Shown here: in pieces, positions 34,334-61,576 of the stretch
How positions within the stretch are numbered: the stretch's first letter is position 1
How the letters are laid out: each line of letters starts with the position of its first letter
DNA from: Tubiluchus corallicola
Taxonomy: Eukaryota > Priapulida > Priapulimorpha > Priapulimorphida > Tubiluchidae
Length of the DNA: 64,000 nt
Direction of reading: 5' to 3'
Assembly: GCA_030141605.1 (NCBI GenBank)
Contig: JAQGDQ010000262.1
Coordinates: 108,501 to 172,500, forward strand
Notes under the pieces: generated by a model
Database searches by the model: none
Told to the model about the DNA's origin: nothing
What the model saw: the letters and a program-made list of their open reading frames with translations, nothing else
Position numbers and translations under genes: made by a program

Positions 34334-35741
34334 AGAAGACCACGATAGCACTGACGTTCGCTGAAACCTGAACATTCTTAAACATGCCTAAACCCTCACC
34401 AAAATTTCACCAAACATGCCCACCTCTTCACGAAGTTTTCTAGATGTGTTTGTACGATCTTGCTAGCGAACAAACGAAAAACCAGTACTAAAAACATGAC
34501 CTCTTTAGCAGTTATTTTAGGTCAACCTACAATTTTAAAGATGCTTTAAATTTTTTAAATGAATTAATTTCACCGTTTCAGCGTATGCACAAACAACTAA
34601 TGGTCGCCATCGTACTTAACAATTTGAATCTTCCTTATAATTAGAACAAGGTGTATACATATTTTCCTACCTTTGCAAAAAGAGCGTTGAAAAATTCGTG
34701 ATTAAATCATATAATATTAATATGATTAATATTAATATCATATCATATTACTTCAGATGTAAAATCCTTATCACAATTACTTTTTTTGCAATGTGCATGT
34801 GCAGACGATTGCACTTTGATATCATGATATCAATTATAAGTAAAAACATATATAACTCGATGCCTAACTTTAAGTCTTAGTTTAATGTTCTCATAGATCA
34901 TACACGTATCATAGCCCAATAATTAATAAACTGTCTCAATTCGAATATGAAGGCTTAGTGGTTTTTAGGAAAATTATCATTGAACCACATCTTACTGAAG
35001 CCTAAACTCAGCAAGTATCATAGCCAGGTAATTTTTCTCTATTCCTCTTTTAAGTAGCAAGCCTACCAAGTCATCCGCATTCAGTATGTGTCACCTACAT
35101 TTTGTTACTTTGCCCAAGTAACTTGGTACTAGTTAATCACTGAAGTAAATGCACCTCATCCAAGTACCACCACCACTACTAGTACTACTACAACTACTTA
35201 TACTACTTTGGAGTTCGAGTTCAAATGCGAATCGCTGCTTCAACACTAATTTAATAGGCCTAGTAGTAGTAACATAATTTTAAGTAAAACGCACATTTGG
35301 TGTCTCAACTCTTTCTATCGTTTAAGTGACTTCTTGGAAAAATTCTGTTTCCATGCAGAACATACCAAAGCCTAGTTACGTCTTATAGCATGACCCGGAA
35401 ATTTTCTTTACTCCTATCTTAAGGGGCACAATAAATTATTAGTTAATTCCCAGAGTTTAGTCCTCAGATAATAATTGTGATAAGAAAAGGTAACTGGCGC
35501 AAGTTTTCACTCTAGTTTTTCCACAGATTTAGCCATGATGTGCGATTTACTTCAACCTTGATCAATAGTAATAGTAATAATAATAATAAGAATAAAAACA
35601 ATAATGGTAACGATAACAACATTCCTTACTTAAGGTCGGCTTTGATTTCAACAGACAATGCAAGACTGCTATGAAACTTTTGCCGCCGATTATAAATAAC
35701 AAACTACCACCTACATAACAGAGATTATTATTATTCCACTT

Positions 35742-35905
35742 TTATCGCTCGATCCCCCCAAAAAATACAGATACAGGACAACAGCAGGTACCATTTTTTG
35801 AAGTTTTTGGTGGTGCCCGACCACAATATTGCATTCACGATCTCCCAGACTGTGAAAGCGGATGCGTTACCACTAGACTAGACTGTCTCTGGTCTGACAG
35901 TAACA
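35742..35905 (-). mobile_element. tRNA-derived SINE
   Basis: On the minus strand: agtctagtggtaacgcatcc (A-box region of a tRNA-like head), then a degraded B-box area (gggagatcgtgaatgcaata), then a tRNA acceptor-like end ggtcgggcaccacc. A body follows with cttcaaaaaatggtacctgc and tgttgtcctgtatctg. This layout (tRNA head, GGTCGGGCAC, AAAATGGTACCTGC) matches SINEs I recall from marine invertebrates. Degraded promoter, so an old copy. Confidence 0.6.
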
Positions 35906-35973
35906 GATTTCTGAAATTTACTGATTAATGTCAATGGACACTCAAGCTTCAATACAGCAATAAGGATTACTGA

Positions 35974-36450
35974 TGTGAAATTTTATTTTAGAGTTCTGCC
36001 TGGCCAATAGACGTAATTAATGAACATATGATGGTGATGATGATGGTGATGACGATGATGATGTGAAATGATTGGGTAGATGTTGTGGAGATCGCTGGCA
36101 TTTATTAGAATTACATAGAACATTGTAGAATGATCTGTTGGAATGACCGCCTTACCGTCTGGAATGTTCTGGAACATTACTTCTGGCAGCTTCTTGGGCG
36201 CGCTATATAAGACAAAGCAGGCCGCCGACACGTGAGCACACAGAGCACGCAGTTCTAACACGGACATATACTTGTATACTTACATTTTCAGATATACTTA
36301 AACGTTTTCCAGATTTTCACGTTTACAGTAATCGTTTCTCGTTCCTTCATACTTTTGTGTTATAGAATTCTCGCTAAATAAACTAGTTTTATTTGACGGC
36401 GTGTTTTCTGGTTTTCGCCACGAGCCTTTCTAGAGAAACAAAACACAACA
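35974..36450 (+). mobile_element. Probable solo LTR
   Basis: 477 bp starting TG and ending CA. It has a TATA-like ctatataaga at 36203-36212, a likely start region about 30 bp later, AATAAA at 36377-36382 and a following T/G-rich stretch. Ends exactly where segmental duplication block B begins. Target duplication is not convincing (actga against attct) and no second LTR was found. Confidence 0.45.
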
Positions 36451-38158
36451 ATTCTGAACCCCCGTTTCGGTTTTTGTCCACTGTTGGGGTCCGGGATCAG
36501 TTAAATTGCTGTGCATATAAGTTGTCTATCTGACCATTCAATTTATAACATCTAGACATCTCGTTTCATGTATTTCAAGCCACTTTCGCAAGAAACGTTC
36601 TATGCAAAATTGTGAACTTAACATTGTGTTACCTGCTTGAAGGACTCTTGTAACTAGAAGAGAAAATTATTAATTATTTAAAATGTTTTCACCAATTGGT
36701 AAAAAGTCGCTGACTCAATATGTAAGTGGTATAAAATTTCAAGACGAATTTTTTAAGCTTCATGTAAGTGTAAAGTTTTCTTGTGTTTTAAACCCTGTTC
36801 GTGGAATGGGTTCAAATAGTCATGCTTCCCAGCGACTAGTAGCTACAAACCCGTGAGCCCTGCCTCAAGGCAGCGCATGCACAAAGAAACTTGCTATGAA
36901 GCCACAACCTCCGTGAATCGGCTTCGGAAATGTGGCGTTGTCATGTGACGTTGTATGTTGAAGATGCTGGAGTAATGTGGCATTCGCATGCTAAGAATAA
37001 AGTTGTTGAAATTGTTGACAGCTCTTAGTGTCTTATGACTTGTTGCAGCAAAAATGCTGGCTTACTGCACTGATTATAATGTCATAGAAGACAGATAAAC
37101 GAATTATTCTGTATGTCGAAAATCTGTACTGCTAAAAGTCAGCGCAAACGTGTGTTAATCCTTGACAGATGTGTTATTTTGGCAGTGCGTAGTCTGGTGG
37201 TCGAAAGCGCTTTCTAGTAAAATAACGTTACACGGTGCAATTGGACGTGGTTTAGATCAGGTACCGGTTAAACAAAATTCGAAAGAGACTAGGACGCTTT
37301 AATAATTACTATTGTGTAGTGGGTCACTTAGCTTTGCATCGTGATTCTGTTCCAATGGACAATGCAGAAGGTAAATAACTGTGCAGACTTTGCTTTATGA
37401 TAAACGATGGTTGTAAATTACGTAATTTTCAGGTTTAACTTTCCCTGAATTGGTTTGCAAAGATTATGCCAAGTTGTTACCGGTTGATTTTATACGTAAT
37501 CAAAGAAGTTCTTATATGCGTAAATTCTACTGTTATTCCTGCAAGCTTTCCTATGAAAGCTACCCCAAAGTTGAACACATTTCGCCGACTGCAAATTATA
37601 TCTCCTATACAGAGAGTTATTCGGCGTCTACGAAGTGACGACAATAAGCGGGGACGGTGATGAAAAGATTATTGTCTCCTGGATGTGATTTTATGTCAAC
37701 CAGCGTTGAACAGAAGAGGATACCAGGCAACAACTTTCTTAATGTGCTTCCGTTCCAGTGTATTAGGTAAATAAAAAACATTAAATTACTTTATTAGACG
37801 TGAAAGTTTCGTAAATATGCAAACTTTACAACCAGTGCGTAGCTACTTCTATGTAAACTGTGTATTACCCCTGTCACGTATAAATATTCTACAGACCAAC
37901 CCTAACAGGGTCAGGCAGTAATTGGTTTCTCAAGAAACATTTGGAACTCGTAACGTGGTATTCGACCCACACATTATGATGGTATTCATTTTTAGTCATT
38001 CCTTTACTGGCTTGCTTCAAATTAAGTGCAATCGATGGAAAGAGAGATTACGAAATTGTGTTTTCTGATTTCCGCTGTAATTAGATTTGTAAAAGAACAA
38101 TTACAAAAAGATTAGGGGAAAGAAAATGCTTTCAATAGAGTTTCTTGATGAAAAATTT
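36451..38158. repeat. Segmental duplication block B
   Basis: Mate of 22111-23768. It has about 30 extra bases near 36600 (ttgtgaacttaacattgtg). Contains the open version of the short conserved frame. After 38158 the match to block A stops and 1.8 kb of unrelated sequence precedes the death-domain copy. Confidence 0.9.
37466..37660 (+). CDS. Small ORF of unknown function, copy B, open
   Basis: 64 codons: MPSCYRLILYVIKEVLICVN, a middle with ASFPMKATPKLNTFRRLQ, and a basic end (SPIQRVIRRLRSDDNKRGR). Comparing with copy A, about nine of fourteen substitutions are third-position and silent in this frame, which hints at past coding constraint. No family recognised. A competing frame starting upstream can be spliced across a possible 60-bp intron (37371-37433) to give LTFPELVCKDYAKLLPVDF, but that frame changes more between copies. 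Confidence 0.3.
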   Translation: MPSCYRLILYVIKEVLICVNSTVIPASFPMKATPKLNTFRRLQIISPIQRVIRRLRSDDNKRGR

Positions 38159-39986
38159 TAAAATTCGCCAAGAAAAGTTGTTCACAACAAGCTTCGAAAG
38201 TCGCAATTCCTGTTCACTCGTCTAAACAACCAATCAACAAACCAAGGAATAATCAAATTAGTGATTCGCTGATCATGAATCAATCCAACTGACCAACCAA
38301 CCAGCCATCCAACCAACTAACAACCAGCTAACCAATCAATAAAACGAACACCAATTGAACAACGAACCGGCCGACCAACTGGTCAACCTAGAAGCCTGTA
38401 AACTAACTACCAAACCTACCTAATCAGTCCAACAAGCTAACGAATTATAATGTCAGAGTACAACAACGCTAATCAGGCTCTTCTAATAATATTATAATCA
38501 ACATCAACTACACTTCCGAAGGTTCAAAATTCTAATAAACGCTAATAAAGGATTTCTGAAAAGTGACCACTGCAAAGATCTGGAGACAAGATTGGTGTGG
38601 TCTTTCATTAAGAATAAATAAAATTCAAAAGTCTTTGCCCGCAGTTACAAAAAAAATAATTACTGTCATTCAAATTCTGCGTAACTTATTATGATAAACA
38701 AAAAATTTTGCTATTGTTATAATTAAGAAAATTATTGGTGATGGAGAAAACAAATTCTTAAAACAAAAATCACAGCCAGCACCCACTTAAGAAAAGACAT
38801 GGCTTTTATTTACATACAACATCTGCAACGTTTCGACAGAGTTAATGTCATATTCACGCAACAATCGCCTAACTAAATATACAGAGCAAAAAATATGTAA
38901 AAAATCAACACTGTGACAAGAAAAGAAGCATAACACCAAAATGGCAAACTTACACATCGTGTTATGCAAACCCAAAAGCAGAAAAATATAGATAAATAAA
39001 GTTAGTCGAACATTTTTTGACCGATGCCTGTGGGTTGCAATACAAGAAACCTTTGAACACTTTTTGGTTATAATTAATTATTAGGCAGAATTGACAGTGT
39101 GGACACCTCAATATGTAACATATTTTTGAGTGACAGTGCGACTGTCTTTAAATGAGAAGCAAAGATGGAGAGGCCGGGTTATGTAAAAGATTTCCAATAA
39201 TAGTCTAAGCAGTATTTGAATTTTATATCACGATCTGTTTACTCTCTTCTTAATTTTTTTCCCATCTTTATTCATTTATTAGTAGAACCGTAGCATTTGC
39301 TCTTGTATCGCTGGAAACGGGAAACTCCGATAAACGCGTAGATGAAATACCATTGAATGTTTTCTTTTAAATCTTATTAGACGCCTACAGGCCCTACAGC
39401 ACGTCTCAGATGTCTGCCAGATTCCTTGAACCCGACGGGAGGGGGCGGACAAGGAAGCCCGCGAACAAAACGCGGGCTCACAACTCAATTTTTACAAATC
39501 AAAATTTAATTAGTTACTACATAAACTTTTTGGCTAAATGTACAAGCGTCTCTAATATCCCGTCTAGTATTACCTTTTAGAATAAAGTTCAAAAAAGTTT
39601 CTAACGTTAAACATAATAGTCATGTGCATAGCCCCGGGCAGGAATCTGTTGCTAATTTCAAATCTTAATCGTAGTTTGAGCATCACGTTATCATGACTAT
39701 GCTTCGAGACACGTTGTCTGTTAGTCATTGCGATCACCCCCTGCATAGACAGAATGGAAATGCCCACACAGGAAGCCTTCCGAAGAAGTAGCGAAGTTTA
39801 AGGTCAGACAGATGCGTATGCAGTGTCGACTGATTATAAATCCCTTACAGGAAAGAGATTGTAGAATTAGGACTGGGAACTTGACCGTCTTGCAGCCATA
39901 TACGTGTCCTAAGACGTATGACACGTATATCAAACGTGTCATACGCGAAAAAGTGGAAAAATACAGATTATATAACGTGATCGACA
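38159..39986. other. Insertion between duplicated blocks; CAAC-rich tract
   Basis: 38222-38420 is a degenerate ccaaccaaccagcca-type tract. 39410-39480 is a GC-rich stretch with an imperfect hairpin (gcccgcgaacaaaacgcgggc). No gene recognised. Absent from block A, so it entered or was retained only here. Confidence 0.5.
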
Positions 39987-40200
39987 CGATCACGACCCCT
40001 CGGGCGACCCAGACTATTGATGACATCACAAACTAACATAATTTTCAACAACAAAAACATTCCTCGAGCGTGTTGCGTGTGTTTGCGAAAGAGAAAATTG
40101 AAGTACAGTACTACTGTAAGATATTCAATGTGTTGTATTAAAACCATGTTTTAAGCTAAAAATTCAAATTTCAAACTTACCTCTGTGCTCATGCATAAGC
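39987..40200. repeat. Partial copy of the 500-bp dispersed repeat
   Basis: Matches the first 210 bp of 24741-25262 (cacgacccctcgggcga to ctgtgctcatgcataagct). It abuts directly the truncated end of death-domain copy B. Confidence 0.8.
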
Positions 40201-40916
40201 TTAGATATTCTTGGATGAATGAATAAATTTTATCCTTGTTGAAAGACAGAAACCTCTCCTCACTTTACATGAAACCAGATGCTTTCCGAAGCTGGTTTCC
40301 CACAAGCTATCATCACACAACGACAGGCCTTCATCACTTTCAACTGGGCCATTGTCCAAATCATGATATGTGTCTTCAACCGGGTTATTTCTCACATCGT
40401 GGTTTGTATCCTGCACAGGAACGACAACAGTCTTTTGTTCAGGCGGTCTGGAAGAATTGTAGGAACCAGCAGGATTCGACCGTGCAGTTACGTCACATGT
40501 TCCAGTAGTGGGCTGTGTCTCACATAGATAATGATATTTTGCATCTACACACTCCTTCAAGTATCTGGCATGACTTGGCTTTCCTAATTCACAAAGAATC
40601 AGATACAATTCAGTTTCATCACCCATGTTTGCAAACTTCCATTCCTCCAGTACTCTCTCTGATGAACTTTTACCTTGTCGTATTTCCACATTTTGAATTC
40701 GTGCTACGACCTTCTGCGGTAAGCGGAGTCTGGCTCCAGTACTCTCTCTGATGAACTTTTACCTTGTCGTATTTCCACATTTTGAATTCGTGCTACGACC
40801 TTCTGCGGTAAGCGGAGTCTGGCTGCTAACTGCACATAAAAATCTGGATCAGCATCCATACTTTGATAAAGTTCGTTCCAAATCCTGGAATTTTCTAAAC
40901 CGTTAGGTTTCGGCAT
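40201..40916 (-). pseudogene. IRAK-like death-domain copy B, broken by an 89-bp tandem duplication
   Basis: Starts at 40916 (MPKPNGLENSRIWNELYQS). The region 40645-40733 is repeated head-to-tail at 40734-40822; 89 is not a multiple of three, so the death domain is frameshifted (frames 40916-40704 and 40689-40201). The linker is kept to SWETSFGKHLVSC and a little beyond, further than in copy A; homology ends near 40211 at the same repeat motif as copy A. No kinase domain. Pseudogene. Confidence 0.88.
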
Positions 40917-41314
40917 GGCTAGGGATTTAGTTCTTTCCAGTTATCCCAGAATGTGTTATGATAAGATGAATCGTCAATATCTATGATTGGTGTCTCTCCT
41001 GGCTTCTAGTATTATTACTTTCCTGAAACACATTTGCAGAACATTAGTTCAAAATTTTTCCAAGATCATTACGGCAAGTTTACTCAAAAAGCAACATAAC
41101 TCACAATAAGAATTAGTTCGTTCATAACACAAAGATTGCGCTACAGTATTGTTCTTTCACTGGGTTTTCAAATTATGTGCAGCACAATGTAGTTAGACGA
41201 CAAAAATGTTTTTACAAGCAATTTACAATCTTAATTATTTAATGCAAAGATGTAAAACTAGAACCGGGTAAAGAAATAAAAGGCAGACGCCCCAGGTTAG
41301 CAGTTGGGACGTAT

Positions 41315-41837
41315 GATCACGACCCCTCGGGCGAACCAGACTATTGATGACATCACAAACTAACATAATTTTTAACAACAAAAACATTCCATTAGCGTGT
41401 TGCACATATTTGCGAAAGAGAAAGTTGAAGTACAGTACTACTGTAAGATATTCAGTGTGTTGTATTAAAACTAGCCATGTTTTAAGCTAAAAATTCAAAT
41501 TTCAAATTCACCGCTGTGCTCATGCATAAGCTATCAAACGTGTGCGGTTCGTCACAAACTAACACATCTGAACTCAGAGGTACAGCACCTATTTTTGTGC
41601 AATGCATTTCCGAAATGCAGGCGCTAGTATCCGTCTAACTAGCGAATGGCAAAATGCATGTAACAGTGAAGAACTAGTGGCGCGCACGCGAAATTGTGTT
41701 TGTGTGGTAATAATTCTTTTTTTGTAAGGCATTCTTGAAAAAATAGTATATTTTCTTTCAAAATTTCAAAGAATAGGTTATTTTGACCTGCAGTTTAACA
41801 TTGGGTCCGGTTTTACTTTAAATGAACAGTAATTTTA
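41315..41837. repeat. 500-bp dispersed repeat, copy 2
   Basis: Nearly identical to 24741-25262 and in the same position relative to the death-domain copy, so it moved with the segmental duplication. The shared block continues to about 42370, including the open frame at 41842-42123 (mate of 25267-25533). Confidence 0.85.
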
Positions 41838-42365
41838 TACTGTGGACGTGATAAAGAACAATAACACTAGTCCCTTACTCAGAAACTCAACGGTCCCTTA
41901 TGCTAAGGGCCTCTCGTCTCTGGTTCCTAAACTGCAACAGTTTGTTCGTAATGCTCGTTGTTCTGTTGTTTCCCTTACAAACTTACTGTGGACGTTACAA
42001 GATACAAACAGCTGCTTGATAATTTTTTGGCAACCACTTCGTTCCCAAATGTTCGGACTTCTAATCTGTGGAATTCTACGTCAGAAAATAGTTTCCCCAA
42101 ATATTAACCAAGATTCAGGATAAACGGCAATAGATACTTTCCATCACTAGCAAAATAGTTATATTAATTCTATGTCATTTTGGACACGTGCATTATTCAT
42201 ATTTTTACCTTCTGTCTGAAGCCATTGCTTTGAGGTAGCCATACCCGTGCTAAGGCAATTAGTATAAAACTTAAAAAAAGTTTTAATTAACTACGTCGTC
42301 TAGTCTCATGTTTCCTTTCAGTCTTCAAAGCTGTCATTGTGCTTGAATATTACGCAGCATGCATT

Positions 42366-45036
42366 ACACGAATACATCATACACGGTAATCTAGTCAACA
42401 GTTCAGTGATGATTTGCATTTTGAGACGATCTGCTTGGCGCTTTCATGCACATATTAATTTTACAGGCAAGATTTTACTCAGCGCCATGCTAATCTCGTT
42501 ATTTACGATCTCATGGCATTTAAAAGTGAGAGGAATTAACTTCAATTAACTCGAATTAGTGAAATGAGGCTGGGGAAAACTAGGCTGACAGACTGTAATA
42601 GTTAAGAGCTTCCACTGGAGAATTGTAGAGGTTTTATGATTTGAGTTAGAAAAGTTGAAGAACTGTATTGTTCATAACTAGGCTGACAGACTGTAATAGT
42701 TAAGAGCTTCCACTGGAGAATTGTAGAGGTTTTATGATTTGAGTTAGAAAAGTTGAAGAACTGTATTGTTCATAACAAGACAGAAAGCCACCACAAAAGA
42801 TAGTATCAATAAACATGACCCTGTAAAAACAGGCAACAGACAAATGCAAAATAAACAGATTTCTATCAAGAGGTTCTAAACCAGGCAGTCAAAATAGTTT
42901 TGCACGAAACACAGTACCAGATAGAAAAAACTGTAAAAGCTTTAACGATTGTGGTTAGAAGTAGTACCACGTTAACGGTGTTATGAGAACAATGTATAAA
43001 TTCAGAGAAATTCTGTCTCTAGGGCATCTGTCTCCAGTCATATTATGCGGTACAGTAGTTGTAACTAACAGCGGTGGTCATACTCAATGAAAGCGTTCTT
43101 ATAATTGTAGCCTTAAGTACCAAGTCTTAAGTACAGAAGTTCTGTATATAATTTCTGCATACGTGGATATGGTTTCTTTCTAGTCTATGATAAATCCCGT
43201 TTACATTATGAAATGATTTTACGGACGAGGAAAGTCAAACCTTATCCAGTAGGCCTATTTTCCACTGAGTGATGCCACATATTCCATATTCTGTAATGTA
43301 AACCGGTCATGTATCTGTACTGGATTCGTCTGCCCGGTTGGAAACTATTAGGTCTAATAACAAATGAAAATGCTCTAGACTAACGCCAAATTAACAATCG
43401 AAAGTGAGACGGTATCGATTATAGTGTATTATACTGCAATTTTTATAAAGAAGTCCCTAGAGATAATTTAACGCAGCTAGGCCTTGCATTTACCGACCTG
43501 CTTGCCACAAACGCTTAGATAAGAAGGCATGAATTTAGTGCTCTGACTCTTCCCGTTTTCCAATTTTGATTAGTTTAGCTTTAGTCAGTATGTTTCCCTT
43601 ACTTGAGACATTTACGTCACCTCGACTTGTTTCCGTCGGCCCCAAATCCAGGGTTGGGCTATCATTGCTACTTCACAGTGTGTAAATGACTAAATGGCTA
43701 GTTTATGAGGGCAGGAAAAAAATGTTTCATTTTTGAAAGTGATTCCCTAAAACAGCAACCGTCGCTATTAATCCAGATTCCCGCGTTCAGTGACTATTAT
43801 ATTTTATTTTGGGTGCTTGAAATTGGCTCCATGTGGTACCCGTCCTGCTGAATGCATTTCCTGCTAATATAAGTACAACGAACTTTTTTCTGTGAAGCCA
43901 AGCACTCGAAAAACCTGCAAATGTTACCTTGTTCCTTTCCTTCGCTTCACTGAAGCTACAGATGAAGCCAGTGGTTACGCTTGAATACACTCTCACAGAT
44001 TCTCAGCTGTCAACATTCTACTCAAGCTAACTAGCTCTTGTGTGGCAGATCTCTATTGACTCACGAATCATCTTGTCCGTCATCAATGGTCCTTGACATG
44101 CGCTGACCCAGAAATGGCAGTCAAGGGACTGGTGTTTATTATCATGTATATAGACCAGTAGCTGGTCAGCATCTCTTCTAACTGCCATCTAGTTGTAAAC
44201 TAAATAGTCAGCAAATTAAAGCAAGATTATCTAGCATTTTCTCCAGCTATGATAAACAAAACATTGCATGTGACAAAAGGCGTGAAAAGAGCCAATGACA
44301 ATTTTTCCATGCAGTAACTAACGACATAATAATGAGGATTTTTGTAAACGATTTTTACAACAAGACATCTAATTGGTGAACGTCGTGTTGTTGTTTTACG
44401 GTTATCGTGGATTCGTTATTATAATGAACCACCAAATACGGCATTTAAACATTTATAATAATCAAACACTTCTAATAAACATATAATTAAACAACTTGAT
44501 GACCCCAGCTCTAGTTAGCCTGTTGGATCCAAGCTATAGATAGCCTGATTCCTATTGTGTGTTCCTCCGCTATAATATTTTTGTAGTTGTCGTGGAAATA
44601 ACTTCCACGAGTGAAAATTACCCTAAAAAAATTTGGGTTTCCGCCATTGGATGGCGGGGGTAAGGGAGCAGACGATCGTTTTTAGCTTTGTTCTGGGTTT
44701 TCTTAATAAAAATAAAAATAATAAAATGTCATACTACAGCTTATTGTAACTGTAGTTTACTAAGAAAATTACGCTACAATAGTTCTTAAAATGTTTGTCA
44801 TAGATGTACTAGTTGCGACACAACAGTGATATTCAGATTTTCTGCATGCTCACTAATTAACTGAAATATTTTGCTGAAATGCATGGCACCGCAAACATGG
44901 TACCATGAAGTAGTAATGGCTGATAGCTGCTGTCTGCCAAGCTTCAATTACCAATAAGTAAGTCAACAGTTCTACTTTCCACATAGAAGCCGTCATGCCT
45001 TTTGAGCTAAACGTAAGTGTTTTTCTCTCCTTTCAG
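42366..45036. other. Intergenic upstream of the NETO-like gene; 98-bp tandem duplication
   Basis: 42578-42675 and 42676-42773 are exact or near-exact 98-bp head-to-tail copies (aactaggctgacagactgta...). Elsewhere no gene or element recognised; a 69-codon minus-strand frame at 43787-43996 has no motif. This stretch should include the promoter of the downstream gene, but no core element stands out. Confidence 0.6.
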
Positions 45037-45119
45037 GCGCGACCGTTCTTGTTACTTTGTACTAGTGGTATTTTACAATTTGATACTAGCTACTGAATTA
45101 TCTGGAAAGAATATTAATT

Positions 45120-60246
<15,127 letters not shown>

Positions 60247-60500
60247 GTGAGTGTTTTAATCACTTTACAAAGATACAGGTAAAAAGATGCAGACATTCGG
60301 AATCACTTACATTGGTAAACTTGCACTGGTGCACTAATAGGAGTGATCGTTTCTAACTACCGTACTTGTCTTAACAAACCTAATTCAACTTGAGATTTGT
60401 TAACGTTTTGGTGACTTTTACTGGTATTGACTGTAATCAGCTAAAAATATTGACTGCTGTCCGCTTTTAACGGAGGCAGGACGGATGGCACCGTGCGGCA

Positions 60501-60752
60501 TGTCTGAAATAAGTCGCTCAACGCCAAACCGAAACAGAACCGGAACAATAGAGTCGAAATGACAAATTTATTACTACATATCACACCCCCAATAAGGAAC
60601 AAACAGCTTACCTAGAAGAACGGAGTTTGCATCAAAGCCTGTGAAATGTGAACAGAGCTGCAATGAAAGACACGACCACTGACAAGGGTCTACAGCAGAC
60701 CTTCCCTTTTTGTAAGCTCAGGTGTGCACGTGACTAGTGGCTTTTAGTAACA
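60501..60752 (-). mobile_element. Possible solo LTR on the minus strand
   Basis: 252 bp beginning TG and ending CA on both readings. On the minus strand it has AATAAA at about 60572, followed by a T/G-rich stretch (cggttctgtttcggtttggc). No target duplication and no partner. Low confidence. Confidence 0.25.
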
Positions 60753-61378
60753 CAAGGTCAGAGAATACGAGTCTGTGCCAGATAAAGCCACGTTCACATG
60801 CACACCTGAGAAGTCCAATGTATTCCCCAGCCAGCATTACATTTTGTTCCATCACAGCCCTGCAGTACAATATCTTCTCTTGTTCCAGTTTTTCTCATTT
60901 TTCAAATGATTGTGATTTCATTTAAATGAATATTCTTAAGGTATAAAGTCTGTTTTATTATTGTTCGATTATTGATTAAGTATTAGTTATTAATTGCTGG
61001 ACTAATAACAACTTTAGATCAGTTCTTTATGAAGTATACCTGTGTGACAATTTTGGAATTGGTGGACGACTCGAAATTTATTGTTGCTATTTTAGTGGTT
61101 TTCTCAATCATTGTCGATTGTAAATTAGTTATTGGGTGTCCTGTGCCCTGTCGTAAATTGTGCCTTTGATTTTCTAGGCAGAGGTGTCAGTATCAAAATT
61201 TGATATGTGGTTGCAAATTATTCAAAACTAAACTTCTACACCGCGTGGTTAAGTTGTAATTGTTTAAGAACTAATGTAAAGTGAATGTAAAGGCTTTCAA
61301 TTCGAATTTGATAAAATACTTGCATTTCACTGTTTGCAGAGTATGATAAGATACGTGTATTTCACCTTTTTCTGTGTA

Positions 61379-61576
61379 CAGGGTGTTCCAAAAGAAACAA
61401 TGCCTTAGAATTATACTGATCAAATGGCAATGTTACCCTGGACTTCTGCATTATGACATCATAATGACCTAAAGATACAATTTTATTTGCATAATTCCAA
61501 TTTCTCTGTCAGATAACGTGGTTTTTTTGTGCAGTGTAATATAAATACAGTTCTACTATCCTTCTGGGGCACCTTG
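61379..61576. mobile_element. 198-bp MITE with TA flanks (mariner-like)
   Basis: Ends cagggtgttccaaaag and (reverse complement) caaggtgccccagaag, with TA on both sides (61377-61378, 61577-61578). Small, no coding. Type judged from the termini. Confidence 0.6.

Noticed and set aside
41842-42123. 93-codon ORF conserved in two copies
   Set aside because: The copies are nearly identical at the DNA level, so conservation only reflects recent duplication; starts on GTG and shows no motif.
43787-43996. 69-codon minus-strand ORF as an upstream gene
   Set aside because: No recognisable motif, length expected by chance, no second copy to test.
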